Assembly: GCA_003864575.1 (NCBI GenBank)
Contig: BHES01000009.1
Location: 1 to 55,817 of the forward strand
Direction: 5' to 3'
Length of the DNA: 55,817 bases
DNA from: Enterobacterales bacterium
Lineage (GTDB): Bacteria > Pseudomonadota > Gammaproteobacteria > Enterobacterales > Enterobacteriaceae
The notes under the pieces are model-generated. The model ran no database searches. It was not told the DNA's origin and saw only the letters and a list, made by a program, of their open reading frames with translations. Positions within the stretch are counted from its first letter, which is position 1, and each line of letters opens with the position of its first letter. Below, piece after piece: positions 9,222 through 21,783 of the stretch. Position numbers and translations under genes: made by a program.

Positions 9222-10985
9222 ATGAAAGCCGCGCGCAAAACGAAGTTAAAACGTCCCGAAGACCAAGCCAGCTTTATCAGCTGGCGTTTTGCGTTGCTGT
9301 GCGGTTGTATTCTTCTCGCGCTGGTAGGGTTGATGTTACGTGTCGCTTATCTGCAAGTTATCAATCCAGATAAACTGGTCAGAGAGGGGGATCTGCGTTC
9401 ACTGCGAGTGCAAACTATTGAGACCTCACGTGGCATGATAACCGACCGTGCCGGCCGGCCTTTGGCCGTCAGTGTGCCGGTCAATGCTATCTGGGCTGAT
9501 CCGAAAGAGATCAACGACCGTGGCGGCATCACAGTAGACACCCGCTGGAAAGCCCTCTCCGATGCATTAAACATTCCCCTTGATCAACTTTCTGCTCGTA
9601 TCAATGCTAATCCGAAAGGGCGCTTTGTTTATCTGGCGCGTCAGGTTAATCCGTCGATTGGCGAGTATATCCACAAGCTGAAACTCCCAGGTATCTCACT
9701 TCGCCAGGAATCTCGCCGTTATTATCCAGCCGGTCAGGTGACCGCGCATATTATTGGCGTGACCAACATCGACGGTCAGGGCATTGAAGGTGTAGAAAAA
9801 AGCTTTGACCGCTGGCTGACCGGTAAACCGGGCGAACGTACCATCCGCAAAGATCGCTTTGGGCGAGTTATCGAGGATATCTCCTCGGTAGACAGCCAGG
9901 CTGCACATAATCTCGCTTTGAGCATTGACGAACGTTTACAGGCGCTGGTTTATCGCGAGCTGAACAACGCAGTGGCGTTCAACAAAGCCGAATCAGGCAC
10001 GGCGGTGCTGGTGGATGTGCAGACCGGCGAAGTGCTGGCGATGGCCAACAGCCCCTCTTACAACCCGAACAATTTGCCGGATACGCCAAAAGAAGCCATG
10101 CGTAACCGTGCCATAACTGACATCTTCGAGCCGGGTTCTACTGTAAAACCGATGGTCGTGATGACTGCGCTTAAAAACGGTGTGGTGAAAGAGAACAGCG
10201 TTCTCAATACCCTGCCGTACTACGTTAATGGCCACGAAATTAAAGACGTGGCCCGATACCCTGAACTTTCAGTGACGGGTGTCTTACAGAAGTCGAGTAA
10301 CGTCGGTGTATCAAAAATGGCGTTAGCGATGCCGTCCGCAGAGCTTGTAGATACTTACTCGCGATTCGGATTGGGAAAACCGACCAATTTGGGGCTGGTT
10401 GGAGAAAGCAGTGGCTTATACCCTAAAAAACAACGGTGGTCTGACATAGAGAGGGCCACCTTCTCTTTCGGCTACGGGCTAATGGTGACTCCACTTCAGT
10501 TAGCGCGTGTGTATGCAACGATCGGCAGCATGGGCATTCATCGCCCATTGTCGATCACCAAAGTTGACCCTCCGGTTTCTGGTGAACGCATCTTCCCCGA
10601 ACCTCTGGTACGCACCGTGGTTCACATGATGGAAAGCGTGGCATTGCCAGGTGGAGGCGGCGTTAAGGCCGCGATCAAAGGCTACAGAATTGCGATTAAA
10701 ACCGGTACTGCGAAGAAAGTCGGTCCGGATGGAAAATACGTTAATCGCTACATCGCTTATACCGCTGGCGTCGCGCCTGCCAGCAATCCACGTTTTGCGC
10801 TCGTGGTGGTCATCAATGACCCTCAGGGCGGTAAATATTATGGCGGTGCCATTTCAGCGCCAGTCTTCGGTGCCATCATGGGCGGCGTACTGCGCACTAT
10901 GAACATCGAACCTGATGCACTGACCGCCAGTGAAAATGACTCAATAGTTAACAATCAAAAAGAGGCTTCAGGTGGCAGATCGTAA
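9222..10985 (+). CDS. ftsI: Septal peptidoglycan transpeptidase FtsI (PBP3)
   Basis: A 587-residue class B penicillin-binding protein that cross-links septal peptidoglycan and is the target of aztreonam and piperacillin. A membrane anchor (about residues 22-40) and the pedestal domain precede the transpeptidase domain. The active-site motifs are S306-T-V-K, S358-S-N and K493-T-G-T. An upstream ribosome site GGAGA lies at 9203-9207. The end overlaps the murE start by 14 bases. Confidence 0.97.
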   Translation: MKAARKTKLKRPEDQASFISWRFALLCGCILLALVGLMLRVAYLQVINPDKLVREGDLRSLRVQTIETSRGMITDRAGRPLAVSVPVNAIWADPKEINDRGGITVDTRWKALSDALNIPLDQLSARINANPKGRFVYLARQVNPSIGEYIHKLKLPGISLRQESRRYYPAGQVTAHIIGVTNIDGQGIEGVEKSFDRWLTGKPGERTIRKDRFGRVIEDISSVDSQAAHNLALSIDERLQALVYRELNNAVAFNKAESGTAVLVDVQTGEVLAMANSPSYNPNNLPDTPKEAMRNRAITDIFEPGSTVKPMVVMTALKNGVVKENSVLNTLPYYVNGHEIKDVARYPELSVTGVLQKSSNVGVSKMALAMPSAELVDTYSRFGLGKPTNLGLVGESSGLYPKKQRWSDIERATFSFGYGLMVTPLQLARVYATIGSMGIHRPLSITKVDPPVSGERIFPEPLVRTVVHMMESVALPGGGGVKAAIKGYRIAIKTGTAKKVGPDGKYVNRYIAYTAGVAPASNPRFALVVVINDPQGGKYYGGAISAPVFGAIMGGVLRTMNIEPDALTASENDSIVNNQKEASGGRS

Positions 10986-12459
10986 TTTGCGCGACCTACT
11001 GGCGCCCTGGGTGAGTGATGCCCCAGACGTAGCGCTGAGAGAGTTGATTTTAGACAGCCGCATGGCGGCTGCCGGAGATCTGTTCGTCGCGATTTCAGGC
11101 CATACGAATGACGGACGTCGTTTTATTCCACAGGCTATTGCACAAGGTGTAGCTGCTGTGGTGGCCGAAGCTAAGGGTGAAAAAGAGCATGGTGAGGTAT
11201 CCCAGATGCATGGTGTGCCGGTCATCTATCTCAATAACCTCAATGTGTTGCTGTCGGAAATGGCGGGGCGTTTTTACGCCGAGCCGGGTAAAGCACTACG
11301 TCTGGTTGGCGTGACGGGTACTAACGGGAAGACCACGACCACTCAGCTTCTGGCCCAATGGGCGCAGTTGTTGGGAGAAACGGGTGCGGTGATGGGAACC
11401 GTGGGTAACGGTTTACTGGATCAGGTTATCCCTGCTGAAAATACCACGGGTTCTGCGGTACAGGTTCAGCACGTATTGTCGGATCTGGCAAAACAAGGGG
11501 CGACTTTCGCAGCGATGGAAGTCTCCTCACACGGACTGGTTCAACACCGTGTTGCGGCACTGCCGTTTGCAGCGGCAGCTTTTACTAACCTGAGCCGCGA
11601 CCATCTTGATTACCACGGTGATATGCAAAGCTATGAAGAGGCCAAATGGCAGCTCTTCGCCGCGCATCAGGTGGGACAGAAAATTATTAATGTTGATGAT
11701 GACGTCGGACTGCGCTGGTTGGCAAGTTTGCCAGACGCCGTTGCTGTCAGCATGGAAGATAAAATCCCGGCGGGCTGGAAAGGCCGCTGGCTGGTGGCTC
11801 GTGCAGTCGATTATCACGATAACGGCGCCACGATACATATCGACTCCAGTTGGGGCGAAGGCAAACTTGAAAGCCGTCTGATGGGCGCATTCAACGTCAG
11901 TAATCTACTGGTCGCGCTGGCGACATTGTTGTCACTGGATTATCCGTTAGATCCGTTGTTGTCCGCAGGTTCTCAGCTACAGCCGGTATGCGGGCGCATG
12001 GAAGTCTTCAATGCGCCGGGTAAACCGACTGTGGTGGTGGATTATGCCCACACGCCAGATGCCCTGGAGAAAGCCCTTGCGGCAGCCCGTCTGCACTGTA
12101 AAGGCCAGCTGTGGTGTGTCTTTGGTTGCGGCGGTGACCGTGACAAAGGTAAGCGCCCACTTATGGGCGGCATCGCAGAACAATACGCCGACCGCGTGAT
12201 TGTGACCGATGACAATCCGCGCAGCGAAGAGCCACGTGCGATTGTAGCCGACATTCTGGCCGGTCTGCTCGATGCAGGACGTGCGCTGGAAATTCATGGA
12301 CGCACTGAAGCGGTGACCAGCGCCATCATGCAGGCTTCTGAGAATGACGTCGTACTGATTGCTGGTAAAGGGCATGAAGATTATCAACTGGTAGGCAATC
12401 AGCGTCTGGATTACTCCGACCGCGTAACCGCTGCCCGCCTGTTGGGGGTGGTTGCATGA
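10972..12459 (+). CDS. murE: UDP-MurNAc-tripeptide synthetase MurE
   Basis: A 495-residue Mur ligase that adds meso-diaminopimelate to UDP-MurNAc-L-Ala-D-Glu using ATP in the cytoplasm. The ATP-binding loop is [10 protein letters not shown] (near residues 115-124), and the DNPR motif at 414-417 marks specificity for meso-DAP over lysine. It starts with GTG inside the end of ftsI; the length equals the E. coli enzyme. The stop overlaps the murF ATG by four bases. Confidence 0.97.
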   Translation: MADRNLRDLLAPWVSDAPDVALRELILDSRMAAAGDLFVAISGHTNDGRRFIPQAIAQGVAAVVAEAKGEKEHGEVSQMHGVPVIYLNNLNVLLSEMAGRFYAEPGKALRLVGVTGTNGKTTTTQLLAQWAQLLGETGAVMGTVGNGLLDQVIPAENTTGSAVQVQHVLSDLAKQGATFAAMEVSSHGLVQHRVAALPFAAAAFTNLSRDHLDYHGDMQSYEEAKWQLFAAHQVGQKIINVDDDVGLRWLASLPDAVAVSMEDKIPAGWKGRWLVARAVDYHDNGATIHIDSSWGEGKLESRLMGAFNVSNLLVALATLLSLDYPLDPLLSAGSQLQPVCGRMEVFNAPGKPTVVVDYAHTPDALEKALAAARLHCKGQLWCVFGCGGDRDKGKRPLMGGIAEQYADRVIVTDDNPRSEEPRAIVADILAGLLDAGRALEIHGRTEAVTSAIMQASENDVVLIAGKGHEDYQLVGNQRLDYSDRVTAARLLGVVA

Positions 12460-13817
12460 TCCGCGTTTCTTTGCAAGCTCTCGCCAGCGTACTTAATGCT
12501 GAATTGATCGGTGCTGATGCGCAGATCGAAAGCGTAACGACCGATACTCGTAAGGTTCAAGCCGGTAGCCTGTTTATCGCCCTGAAAGGCGAAAAATTTG
12601 ATGCGCATGAGTTCGCTGCTGATGCTATTGCTGCGGGTGCCGCAGCAATAGTCGTAAGTAAGCGCTTACCAGTGGCGGTGCCGCAATTATTGGTCGCCGA
12701 TACCCGTATCGCGTTGGGACAACTGGGTGCCTGGGTACGTCAACACGTCCCTGCCCGCGTTATTGGCCTGACGGGCTCATCCGGTAAAACTTCCGTTAAA
12801 GAGATGGCTGCTGCTATTTTGCGTCAGTGCGGCAATGTGCTGTATACCGCGGGCAACTTCAACAATGATATCGGCGTGCCATTAACACTGTTGCGGTTGA
12901 CCGAAGAGCATGACTTTGCGGTGATCGAAATGGGTGCCAATCATCTCGGTGAGATAGCTTACACCACCGATCTGGTTCGGCCAGAAACGGCTTTGGTCAA
13001 TAACCTTGCCGCTGCGCACCTCGAGGGTTTCGGCTCTCTTGCTGGCGTGGCGCGGGCTAAAGGCGAGATTTTTGAAGGCCTGCCTGCTGAAGGTATTGCT
13101 ATTCTCAACGCCGACAGCAACGACTGGCCTCACTGGCAACGCCATCTGAACAACAAAACCGTCTGGCGTTTTTCACCGGATGCGGCGGCTGACGTCGATT
13201 TCTACGCCACAGACGTAAAACTCAGCCCGTTGAAAACTGAATTTACCCTGCACACCCCTCAGGGCATGGTGGCGGTGTTACTGCCATTACCGGGACGTCA
13301 CAATATTGCCAATGCACTGGCTGCCGCAGCGCTGGCACTCTCCGTCGGAGCAAGTCTTGACGCAGTACGCGAAGGCCTAAGTTCGCTTCAGGCGGTGTCA
13401 GGGCGTTTATTCCCCATTGCGCTCAGTGAAGGTAAAACCCTGCTTGATGATAGCTACAACGCCAACGTGGGTTCAATGATTGCTGCCGCACAGACACTGG
13501 CTGAAATGCCAGGTTACCGCGTGATGGCGCTGGGTGACATGGCCGAACTGGGTGTCGAATCTGAAGATTGCCACCGTCAGGTAGGTGAGGCCATCCACGA
13601 GGCAGGGATAGACAAGCTCTTTACTGTTGGTCATTTTAGCCACGGCATCAGCGAGGCGAGTGGCTGTGGTGAACATCTCCAGGATAAAGCAGCCCTGACG
13701 GCCCGCTTAACGAGCTTACTGTCAGAACATGCGGTCATTACCGTTTTAATCAAAGGTTCACGTAGTGCCGCCATGGAGCAGGTAGTACGGGCGTTACAGG
13801 AGAATGCAACATGTTAG
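12456..13817 (+). CDS. murF: UDP-MurNAc-pentapeptide synthetase MurF
   Basis: A 453-residue Mur ligase that attaches D-Ala-D-Ala to the UDP-MurNAc tripeptide, the last cytoplasmic ligation before lipid I. The ATP loop is [14 protein letters not shown] (near residue 107), and the C-terminal domain contains [11 protein letters not shown] and GDMAELG. It overlaps murE by four bases and mraY by seven, as expected for a coupled operon. Confidence 0.97.
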   Translation: MIRVSLQALASVLNAELIGADAQIESVTTDTRKVQAGSLFIALKGEKFDAHEFAADAIAAGAAAIVVSKRLPVAVPQLLVADTRIALGQLGAWVRQHVPARVIGLTGSSGKTSVKEMAAAILRQCGNVLYTAGNFNNDIGVPLTLLRLTEEHDFAVIEMGANHLGEIAYTTDLVRPETALVNNLAAAHLEGFGSLAGVARAKGEIFEGLPAEGIAILNADSNDWPHWQRHLNNKTVWRFSPDAAADVDFYATDVKLSPLKTEFTLHTPQGMVAVLLPLPGRHNIANALAAAALALSVGASLDAVREGLSSLQAVSGRLFPIALSEGKTLLDDSYNANVGSMIAAAQTLAEMPGYRVMALGDMAELGVESEDCHRQVGEAIHEAGIDKLFTVGHFSHGISEASGCGEHLQDKAALTARLTSLLSEHAVITVLIKGSRSAAMEQVVRALQENATC

Positions 13818-14893
13818 TTTGGCTGGCCGAACATTTAGTCAAATATTATTCCGGCTTCAACGTCTTTTCTTACCTGACGTTTCGCGCCATTGTCAGCCTG
13901 CTGACGGCACTTTTCCTGTCATTGTGGATTGGGCCACGAATGATTGCCCGCCTGCAGAAAATGTCTTTCGGCCAGGTTGTGCGTAACGACGGCCCAGAGT
14001 CGCATTTCAGTAAGCGCGGAACGCCGACCATGGGCGGCCTGATGATCCTCACCTCAATCACTATTTCGGTGCTGATGTGGGCTTATCCCTCGAACCCTTA
14101 TGTCTGGTGCGTTCTGTTTGTCCTGATTGGCTATGGCATTGTTGGTTTTGTCGATGACTACCGCAAAGTGGTACGCAAAGACACCAAGGGCCTGATCGCC
14201 CGCTGGAAATATTTCTGGCAATCAGTCATTGCGTTGGCCGCGGCTTTCGTCATGTACGCCGTGGGCAAAGATACGCCAGCCACCGAACTGGTGGTGCCAT
14301 TCTTCAAGGACATCATGCCGCAGCTGGGCCTGTTCTATATCCTCCTGAGTTATTTCGTGATTGTGGGTACCAGTAACGCCGTCAACCTGACCGATGGTCT
14401 GGATGGCCTGGCGATTATGCCAACGGTATTCGTCGCTGGTGGTTTTGCGCTGGTGGCCTGGGCGACCGGTAACATGAATTTCGCCAACTACCTGCATATC
14501 CCTTATCTGCGGCACGCAGGTGAATTGGTGATTGTATGTACGGCGATAGTCGGTGCCGGGCTGGGCTTCTTGTGGTTCAACACCTATCCGGCTCAGGTCT
14601 TCATGGGTGACGTCGGCTCGCTGGCTCTGGGCGGCGCGTTAGGCACCATCGCTGTCTTGCTGCGACAGGAATTCCTATTGTTGATTATGGGCGGCGTGTT
14701 CGTGGTTGAAACGCTGTCGGTCATCTTGCAGGTTGGGTCCTTTAAGTTACGTGGTCAGCGCATTTTCCGTATGGCGCCGATTCACCATCACTATGAACTT
14801 AAGGGCTGGCCGGAACCGCGTGTCATTGTGCGCTTCTGGATCATTTCGCTAATGCTGGTGCTGATTGGCCTTGCGACGCTGAAGGTACGGTAA
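13811..14893 (+). CDS. mraY: Phospho-MurNAc-pentapeptide translocase MraY
   Basis: A 360-residue integral membrane enzyme with about ten membrane segments that transfers phospho-MurNAc-pentapeptide to undecaprenyl phosphate, giving lipid I. The conserved cytoplasmic loops include the aspartate motif [17 protein letters not shown] and GDVGSLALG, and the histidine-rich [13 protein letters not shown]. The length equals the E. coli protein. Confidence 0.97.
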   Translation: MLVWLAEHLVKYYSGFNVFSYLTFRAIVSLLTALFLSLWIGPRMIARLQKMSFGQVVRNDGPESHFSKRGTPTMGGLMILTSITISVLMWAYPSNPYVWCVLFVLIGYGIVGFVDDYRKVVRKDTKGLIARWKYFWQSVIALAAAFVMYAVGKDTPATELVVPFFKDIMPQLGLFYILLSYFVIVGTSNAVNLTDGLDGLAIMPTVFVAGGFALVAWATGNMNFANYLHIPYLRHAGELVIVCTAIVGAGLGFLWFNTYPAQVFMGDVGSLALGGALGTIAVLLRQEFLLLIMGGVFVVETLSVILQVGSFKLRGQRIFRMAPIHHHYELKGWPEPRVIVRFWIISLMLVLIGLATLKVR

Positions 14894-14895
14894 CT

Positions 14896-16212
14896 ATGGC
14901 TGACTATCAGGGTAAAAAAGTCGTCATTATCGGGTTGGGCCTTACCGGCCTCTCCTGTGTTGATTTCTTTATGGCGCGTGGCGTAACACCACGCGTTATT
15001 GATACCCGCATCAGCCCGCCGGGTCTGGATAAACTGGCGGACAGCGTAGAGTGCCATCTCGGTTCGTTAAACGAGGCTTGGTTGTTGGATGCCGATCTGA
15101 TCGTGGCCAGCCCGGGTATGGCGCTAGCAACCCCTGCGCTGAGCGCAGCCGCTGAAGCTGGCGTGGAAATTGTCGGTGACATTGAACTGTTTTGTCGCGA
15201 AGTGCAGACGCCGATTGTTGCCATCACGGGTTCCAATGGCAAAAGTACCGTCACCATGCTGGTGGGCGAAATGGCGAAGGCCGCTGGCTGGAAGGTTGGC
15301 GTCGGTGGCAATATTGGCTTGCCGGCTCTGAGCATGCTCGATCAGGAATATCAGCTGTATGTGCTGGAATTGTCGAGCTTTCAGCTTGAAACAACGAGCA
15401 GCCTACAGGCGGCAGCTGCCACTATTCTGAACGTGACGGAAGATCACATGGATCGCTATCCGTTCGGCTTACAGCAATACCGCGCCGCGAAATTGAAGGT
15501 CTATGAGAACGCCAAACTTTGCGTGGTTAATGCCGACGATGCCCTGACTATGCCGGTGCGCGGTGCAGATGAACGCTGTGTCAGTTTCGGTGCAGACGTT
15601 GGGGATTATCATCTGACACGTCAGCAAAATGACATCTGGCTGCGCGTGCGTGGCGAGAAAATTTTGAATACCAAAGAGATGCCTCTGACCGGCCGCCACA
15701 ACTACACCAATGCACTGGCTGCACTGGCGTTGGCGGATGCAGTGGGTATTCCTCAGTCATCAAGTTTGCAAGCACTAACTCACTTCACCGGACTTGCGCA
15801 CCGCTATCAGACAGCGTGGCAACATAACGGCGTGCGCTGGATAAACGATTCCAAAGCCACCAACGTAGGCAGCACTGAAGCCGCACTTAACGGGATTCAG
15901 GTAGAAGGTACGCTGCATCTGCTGTTAGGCGGCGATGGGAAATCTGCTGATTTCTCACCACTGGCCCGTTACCTGCAAGGCGACAACATTCGGCTTTACT
16001 GCTTTGGCCGCGACGGCGCTGAGTTGGCGGAACTGCGCCCTGAGGTTTCCTCCACGTTTGAAACAATGGAACAGGCCATGCGTGATATTAGCGGGCGTGT
16101 GACTGCCGGCGATTTGGTGTTGCTCTCTCCTGCGTGCGCGAGCCTCGACCAGTTCCGCAGCTTCGAACAACGTGGTGATATTTTTGCAGCATTGGCTAAG
16201 GAGCTTGGCTAA
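14896..16212 (+). CDS. murD: UDP-MurNAc-L-Ala:D-Glu ligase MurD
   Basis: A 438-residue cytoplasmic Mur ligase that adds D-glutamate to UDP-MurNAc-L-alanine. It shows an N-terminal Rossmann-like segment ([13 protein letters not shown]), the ATP loop [15 protein letters not shown], and the C-terminal [17 protein letters not shown] signature. It starts two bases after mraY; its TAA stop shares a base with the ftsW ATG (TAATG). Confidence 0.97.
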   Translation: MADYQGKKVVIIGLGLTGLSCVDFFMARGVTPRVIDTRISPPGLDKLADSVECHLGSLNEAWLLDADLIVASPGMALATPALSAAAEAGVEIVGDIELFCREVQTPIVAITGSNGKSTVTMLVGEMAKAAGWKVGVGGNIGLPALSMLDQEYQLYVLELSSFQLETTSSLQAAAATILNVTEDHMDRYPFGLQQYRAAKLKVYENAKLCVVNADDALTMPVRGADERCVSFGADVGDYHLTRQQNDIWLRVRGEKILNTKEMPLTGRHNYTNALAALALADAVGIPQSSSLQALTHFTGLAHRYQTAWQHNGVRWINDSKATNVGSTEAALNGIQVEGTLHLLLGGDGKSADFSPLARYLQGDNIRLYCFGRDGAELAELRPEVSSTFETMEQAMRDISGRVTAGDLVLLSPACASLDQFRSFEQRGDIFAALAKELG

Positions 16213-17414
16213 TGCGTATTCCGGGGCTGGGCTTAGTCAGCAAATTTAATGACTGGGTGATGGGTGTTAAAGAAAACGACGCCGTCACGCTGGTGCTCTA
16301 TGACCGGACCTTGCTGTGGTTAACGTTCGGCCTGGCAATCATCGGTTTTGTGATGGTGACTTCGGCCTCCATGCCCATCGGTCAGCGTCTGGCAAATGAC
16401 CCTTTTCTGTTCGCCAAACGTGATGCTATCTACCTCGGGCTGGCGTTTGGTTTGTCTCTGGTTACGCTGCGCGTGCCAATGAGCGTTTGGCAGCGCTACA
16501 GCAACGTGCTGTTGCTGATTTCCATTGTGATGTTACTGGTGGTGCTGGTCGTGGGTAGCTCGGTGAACGGGGCATCTCGCTGGATCTCCTTCGGTCCGCT
16601 GCGTATTCAGCCCGCTGAGTTTTCCAAACTGTCTCTGTTTTGTTATCTGGCCAGTTATCTGGTGCGTAAGGTCGAAGAGGTTCGAAGCAACTTCTGGGGC
16701 TTCTGCAAACCGATGGGTGTGATGGTTATTTTGGCGGTTCTGCTGCTGGCTCAGCCTGACCTCGGAACCGTGGTCGTACTGTTCATCACTACGCTGGCCA
16801 TGCTGTTTTTAGCCGGTGCGAAAATGTGGCAATTCCTGGCGATTATCGGTTCGGGCATTTTCGCTGTGGTGCTGCTGGTTTTGGCGGAGCCTTACCGTAT
16901 GCGCCGCGTGACGTCGTTCTGGAATCCCTGGGCGGATCCGTTCGGCAGCGGATACCAATTAACTCAGTCACTGATGGCTTTTGGTCGCGGTGAGTTCTGG
17001 GGGCAAGGCCTCGGAAACTCGGTGCAAAAGCTGGAGTATTTACCCGAAGCGCATACCGACTTTATCTTCTCCATTTTAGGGGAGGAGTTGGGGTATTTCG
17101 GTGTGGTTTTAGCGTTGTTAATGGTATTCTTCGTCGCTTTTCGTGCTATGTCCATCGGCCGACGCGCGCTGGAGATTGATCAGCGCTTTTCCGGCTTCCT
17201 GGCTTGCTCGATCGGCGTGTGGTTCAGCTTTCAGGCTTTGGTTAACGTCGGCGCTGCCGCAGGGATGTTACCGACCAAAGGCCTAACGCTTCCGCTGATC
17301 AGTTACGGTGGGTCGAGCCTGATTATTATGTCGACAGCAATCGTCCTGTTGCTGCGAGTTGATTTCGAAACGCGTCTGGCGAAAGCCCAGGCGTTTGTAA
17401 GGAGTGCCCGATGA
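16212..17414 (+). CDS. ftsW: Septal peptidoglycan glycosyltransferase FtsW
   Basis: A 400-residue SEDS-family membrane protein with about ten membrane segments. FtsW polymerises lipid II at the septum in partnership with FtsI, encoded six genes upstream. SEDS signatures include [14 protein letters not shown], the catalytic-region [18 protein letters not shown] and the C-terminal [11 protein letters not shown]. The stop overlaps the murG ATG by four bases (ATGA). Confidence 0.97.
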   Translation: MRIPGLGLVSKFNDWVMGVKENDAVTLVLYDRTLLWLTFGLAIIGFVMVTSASMPIGQRLANDPFLFAKRDAIYLGLAFGLSLVTLRVPMSVWQRYSNVLLLISIVMLLVVLVVGSSVNGASRWISFGPLRIQPAEFSKLSLFCYLASYLVRKVEEVRSNFWGFCKPMGVMVILAVLLLAQPDLGTVVVLFITTLAMLFLAGAKMWQFLAIIGSGIFAVVLLVLAEPYRMRRVTSFWNPWADPFGSGYQLTQSLMAFGRGEFWGQGLGNSVQKLEYLPEAHTDFIFSILGEELGYFGVVLALLMVFFVAFRAMSIGRRALEIDQRFSGFLACSIGVWFSFQALVNVGAAAGMLPTKGLTLPLISYGGSSLIIMSTAIVLLLRVDFETRLAKAQAFVRSAR

Positions 17415-18478
17415 GTGGCGAGACCAAGCGTTTAATGGTGATGGCTGGCGGCACCGGCGGGCATGTATTCCCCGGTTTGGCCGTTGCACATCATCTGATG
17501 GCGCAAGGCTGGGAAGTGCGCTGGTTAGGCACGGCCGACAGAATGGAAGCCGATTTGGTGCCTAAAAATGGCATCGAAATTGATTTTATTCAGATCTCCG
17601 GTTTACGTGGGAAAGGTCTGAAAGCGCAACTCACCGCTCCACTTCGCATATATCATGCGTGGCGCCAGGCGAAAACCATCATGCGTCGTTTTCGGCCGGA
17701 TGTGGTGTTGGGGATGGGCGGTTATGTTTCTGGTCCGGGCGGGTTGGCAGCCTGGTCGTGTGGTATTCCCGTCGTGTTGCATGAACAAAATGGTATCGCC
17801 GGGCTGACTAATCGCTGGTTGTCACGCATTGCCAAAACCGTATTACAGGCTTTTCCTGGTGCTTTCCCCAATGCGCAGGTGGTGGGAAATCCGGTTCGTA
17901 CCGACGTCTTAGCATTGCCGCTGCCAGAAGTGCGGTTCGCTGACCGCCAGGGGCCGATTCGCGTGTTAGTGATTGGTGGCAGTCAGGGGGCGCGGGTACT
18001 CAATCAGAGCATGCCGGAGCTGGCAGCGCTGTTGGGCGACAAAATTACCCTGTGGCATCAGGTGGGTAAAGGGGCGTTGGAGTGGGTGAATGAGGCCTAC
18101 GAGAAAACCGGTCAGATGCAGCACAAGGTCACCGAGTTTATCGACGATATGGCTGAAGCCTATGCGTGGGCCGACGTCGTAGTCTGCCGCTCAGGCGCTT
18201 TAACGGTCAGCGAGATCGCAGCCGCTGGGCTGCCGGCGATTTTCGTGCCTTTCCAGCATAAAGACCGCCAGCAATACTGGAACGCCTTGCCGCTGGAAAA
18301 AGCCGGTGCCGCCAAAATTATTGAGCAGATGAGTTTCAGTGCCGCCGCCGTTGCTGACGTGATGGCAGGCTGGGACAGAACGCATTTGCTGGAAATGGCA
18401 CAGGCCGCACGCGCGGTCGCCATTCCCGACGCGACAGAGCGTGTGGCGGCGGAAGTCGTTAAAGCCAGCAAAAAATGA
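17411..18478 (+). CDS. murG: Lipid II synthase MurG
   Basis: A 355-residue peripheral membrane GT28 glycosyltransferase that adds GlcNAc to lipid I to give lipid II on the inner leaflet. The N-terminal glycine loop [16 protein letters not shown] and the second loop [13 protein letters not shown] are present, with the UDP-GlcNAc pocket [19 protein letters not shown]. The length is the same as in E. coli. Confidence 0.97.
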   Translation: MSGETKRLMVMAGGTGGHVFPGLAVAHHLMAQGWEVRWLGTADRMEADLVPKNGIEIDFIQISGLRGKGLKAQLTAPLRIYHAWRQAKTIMRRFRPDVVLGMGGYVSGPGGLAAWSCGIPVVLHEQNGIAGLTNRWLSRIAKTVLQAFPGAFPNAQVVGNPVRTDVLALPLPEVRFADRQGPIRVLVIGGSQGARVLNQSMPELAALLGDKITLWHQVGKGALEWVNEAYEKTGQMQHKVTEFIDDMAEAYAWADVVVCRSGALTVSEIAAAGLPAIFVPFQHKDRQQYWNALPLEKAGAAKIIEQMSFSAAAVADVMAGWDRTHLLEMAQAARAVAIPDATERVAAEVVKASKK

Positions 18479-18556
18479 ATATGAACGGGCCGCAATGATC
18501 GCGGTCCGAGCCGTAAGTAACGGATCAATCAGTAACTGAAAATAGTGAAGAAAAAC

Positions 18557-20032
18557 GTGAATACACAACAATTGGCGAAACTACGTACCTTCGTGCCCGA
18601 GATGCATCGCGTCCGGCACATTCACTTTGTTGGCATCGGTGGTGCTGGCATGGGGGGTATCGCCGAAGTGTTGGCAAATGAAGGCTATCAGATTAGCGGT
18701 TCCGACCTGGCACCGAACGCCGTAACGCAGCAACTGACCGCTCTGGGGGCGCAGATTTATTTTAATCACCGCCCTGAGAATGTGCTGGATGCCAGCGTTG
18801 TTGTCGTATCGACCGCGATTTCTGCCGATAACCCAGAAATTGTTGCGGCACGCGAAGCGCGCATTCCGGTTATCCGCCGCGCGGAAATGCTGGCTGAACT
18901 GATGCGTTTTCGTCACGGCATCGCCGTGGCAGGTACGCACGGTAAAACCACGACCACGGCGATGGTCACCAGTATTTATGCTGAAGCGGGTCTGGATCCG
19001 ACCTTTGTGAACGGTGGACTGGTTAAAGCCGCCGGTACGCATGCGCGACTGGGTTCAAGCCGCTTCCTGATTGCTGAAGCCGATGAAAGCGATGCGTCGT
19101 TCCTGCATTTGCAACCGATGGTGGCGATTGTGACCAACATCGAAGCGGATCACATGGACACATATCAGGGTGATTTCGAGATCCTGAAGCAGACGTTCAT
19201 TAACTTCCTGCACAACCTGCCGTTCTATGGACGCGCAGTGATGTGTATTGATGATCCGGTGATTCGTGAATTGCTGCCGCGCGTCGGCCGTCACATCACC
19301 ACCTACGGTTTTAGCGACGATGCCGATGTCGTTATCGAAAGTTACCATCAGGATGGCGCGCAGGGGCACTTCACTATTCGCCGTCAGGATAAACCGTTGA
19401 TCAGCGTGACGCTGAACGCACCGGGTCGCCATAACGCGCTCAATGCAGCTGCCGCAGTTGCGGTTGCCACCGATGCCGGTATTGAAGACGACGCAATTCT
19501 GCGCGCTCTGGCGGGCTTCCAGGGCACAGGGCGCCGGTTTGATTTCCTCGGTGAATATTCGCTGGAGAATGTAAATGCGAAGTCGGGCAGCGCCATGCTG
19601 GTGGACGACTACGGTCATCATCCAACAGAAGTTGATGCCACCATTAAAGCGGCGCGTGCGGGTTGGCCGAACAAACGTTTGGTGATGGTTTTCCAGCCGC
19701 ACCGCTATAGCCGCACGCGGGATTTATACGATGACTTCGCCAACGTGCTTTCGCAGGTCGACGTGTTGATCATGTTAGACGTGTATCCGGCGGGTGAAGC
19801 GCCCATTCCTGGCGCTGACAGCCGCTCGCTGTGCCGCACCATCCGTGCACGCGGTAAGCTGGATCCGATTTTAGTTTCAGACATTGACGCCGTGCCGGAA
19901 AGTCTGGCGCCGATCCTCGAAGGCGGGGATCTGATTATGGTTCAGGGCGCCGGTAACATTGGCAAAGTGGCCCGCAAATTGGCTGATCAGAAATTACAGC
20001 CAGTGAAAAAAGGTGAAGAACATCATGTCTGA
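18557..20032 (+). CDS. murC: UDP-MurNAc:L-alanine ligase MurC
   Basis: A 491-residue Mur ligase that catalyses the first peptide addition, L-alanine onto UDP-MurNAc. Motifs are the N-terminal [17 protein letters not shown], the ATP loop [12 protein letters not shown] and [12 protein letters not shown] near residue 345. The GTG at 18557 gives exactly the E. coli length and N-terminus ([10 protein letters not shown]); an in-frame GTG at 18545 would add four residues. A 78-bp gap separates it from murG, and its 3' end overlaps ddlB by eight bases. Confidence 0.96.
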   Translation: MNTQQLAKLRTFVPEMHRVRHIHFVGIGGAGMGGIAEVLANEGYQISGSDLAPNAVTQQLTALGAQIYFNHRPENVLDASVVVVSTAISADNPEIVAAREARIPVIRRAEMLAELMRFRHGIAVAGTHGKTTTTAMVTSIYAEAGLDPTFVNGGLVKAAGTHARLGSSRFLIAEADESDASFLHLQPMVAIVTNIEADHMDTYQGDFEILKQTFINFLHNLPFYGRAVMCIDDPVIRELLPRVGRHITTYGFSDDADVVIESYHQDGAQGHFTIRRQDKPLISVTLNAPGRHNALNAAAAVAVATDAGIEDDAILRALAGFQGTGRRFDFLGEYSLENVNAKSGSAMLVDDYGHHPTEVDATIKAARAGWPNKRLVMVFQPHRYSRTRDLYDDFANVLSQVDVLIMLDVYPAGEAPIPGADSRSLCRTIRARGKLDPILVSDIDAVPESLAPILEGGDLIMVQGAGNIGKVARKLADQKLQPVKKGEEHHV

Positions 20033-20945
20033 GAAAGTCGCAGTATTATTTGGCGGGACTTCCGCAGAGCGCGATGTGTCATTAAATTCAGGCGCTGCCG
20101 TGCTGGCAGGCCTGAGAGAATCAGGTATTGACGCACATGCCGTTGATACCAAAACCTTCGCGGTCACCCGCCTGAAAGAAGAAGGTTTCGACAAAGTCTT
20201 TATTGCGCTGCATGGCCGCGGTGGCGAAGACGGCACCTTGCAGGGCACGCTGGAGCATCTTGGCCTGCCTTATACCGGCAGCGGTGTGATGGCTTCGGCG
20301 CTGGCGATGGACAAATTCCGCACCAAACTGGTGTGGCAGGCGCTGGGATTACCGATTGCACCTTTCATTTTAGTGAATAAAAAACAGCTTAATGAAGTAG
20401 GGCAGGGCGCTTTGGAACAGAAGATTTCTTCACTGGGCCTGCCGCTGATTGTTAAGCCAAGCCGTGAAGGGTCCAGCGTCGGCATGAGCAAAGTGACCAT
20501 GGCTGAAGAGTTGATTCCTGCGTTGCAGGAAGGTTTCTTGCATGACGACAACGTGCTGATTGAGCAGTGGTTGAGTGGCCCTGAGTACGCTGTGGCTGTG
20601 TTGGGGGATCAGGTATTACCTTCAATCCGTATTCAGCCAGCCGGAACCTTTTATGACTACCAGGCAAAATATCTGTCTGATGAAACACAGTATTTTTGTC
20701 CAAGCGGTTTAAGTGTCGATCAGGAACAGGCGCTTTCAGCACTGGTGCTGCAGGCGTATCGCGCACTCGACTGTAGCGGCTGGGGCCGGATTGACGTGAT
20801 GCAAGATAGCAACGGTGGCTTCAACTTGCTTGAGGCGAATACCTCGCCGGGAATGACCAGCCACAGTCTGGTGCCGATGGCGGCAAAACAGTTCGGGTTG
20901 AGTTTCCCGCAGCTGGTTACCCGCATTCTGGAGCTGGCCGACTGA
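20025..20945 (+). CDS. ddlB: D-alanine--D-alanine ligase B
   Basis: A 306-residue ATP-grasp enzyme that makes the D-Ala-D-Ala dipeptide used by MurF, the target of D-cycloserine. It shows [14 protein letters not shown] near the start, [15 protein letters not shown], and the C-terminal metal-binding [17 protein letters not shown]. The ATG at 20025, behind AAGGTGAAGA, gives the E. coli length; an in-frame GTG at 20013 is rejected. Confidence 0.96.
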   Translation: MSEKVAVLFGGTSAERDVSLNSGAAVLAGLRESGIDAHAVDTKTFAVTRLKEEGFDKVFIALHGRGGEDGTLQGTLEHLGLPYTGSGVMASALAMDKFRTKLVWQALGLPIAPFILVNKKQLNEVGQGALEQKISSLGLPLIVKPSREGSSVGMSKVTMAEELIPALQEGFLHDDNVLIEQWLSGPEYAVAVLGDQVLPSIRIQPAGTFYDYQAKYLSDETQYFCPSGLSVDQEQALSALVLQAYRALDCSGWGRIDVMQDSNGGFNLLEANTSPGMTSHSLVPMAAKQFGLSFPQLVTRILELAD

Positions 20946-20946
20946 T

Positions 20947-21783
20947 ATGTCTCAAGCGGCCCTGAATGCACGAGAGCGCGAGACGACTGAAAAAAACGGT
21001 CGTCGCAGTAACGGCAGCCAGCTGGCGGGCGTCATTTTCCTGCTGATGGTGCTGGGAACCATTTTATGGAGTGTTTGGGCAGTGATTGGCTGGATGCAGG
21101 ACGCAAACCGATTGCCTCTGTCCCAACTGGTGGTCACGGGTGAGCGTCACTACACCACCAACGATGATATTCGTCAGGCTATTCTGGCTTTAGGTTCGCC
21201 AGGAACGTTCATGACGCAGGATGTAAACGTCATTCAGCAGCAGATTGAGCGTTTACCCTGGATAAAACAGGTTAGCGTACGTAAGCAATGGCCGAACGAG
21301 TTGAAGATCCATTTGGTAGAGTATGTGCCGGTCGCACATTGGAATGATCTGCATATGGTCGATGCTGACGGCAAATCATTCAGCATACCTGCCGAGCGAG
21401 TAGTCAAACAGAAGATGCCGTTGCTTTATGGTCCGGAAGGCAGCGAACAGGATGTTTTGCAAGGTTTTCAAACGATGAACCAGACGCTTTCCGCCGGCAA
21501 GTTCACGTTGAAGGCTGTGGCAATGAGTGCACGTCACTCTTGGCAAGTCACTCTGGATAGCGATATCCGTCTGGAACTGGGGAGAGATGATCGAATGGGG
21601 CGTCTACAACGCTTTATCGAGCTTTATCCGAAACTCCAGCAACAGGCCGAAGCCGATAAAAAACGCATCAGTTATGTCGATTTACGTTACGACACCGGTG
21701 CGTCAGTCGGCTGGGCACCAGAGTTTATCGATCAGCAAAACAGTAATCAGCAACAGAATCAGGCACAGGCTAAACAACAATGA
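20947..21783 (+). CDS. ftsQ: Cell division protein FtsQ
   Basis: A 278-residue bitopic membrane protein, the scaffold of FtsQLB. A basic cytoplasmic tail, one membrane segment (about residues 27-46), a POTRA domain ([19 protein letters not shown] onward) and a beta domain can be followed. The C-terminus is unusually rich in Gln/Asn, which is typical for enterobacterial FtsQ. It starts one base after ddlB and overlaps ftsA by four bases. Confidence 0.96.
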   Translation: MSQAALNARERETTEKNGRRSNGSQLAGVIFLLMVLGTILWSVWAVIGWMQDANRLPLSQLVVTGERHYTTNDDIRQAILALGSPGTFMTQDVNVIQQQIERLPWIKQVSVRKQWPNELKIHLVEYVPVAHWNDLHMVDADGKSFSIPAERVVKQKMPLLYGPEGSEQDVLQGFQTMNQTLSAGKFTLKAVAMSARHSWQVTLDSDIRLELGRDDRMGRLQRFIELYPKLQQQAEADKKRISYVDLRYDTGASVGWAPEFIDQQNSNQQQNQAQAKQQ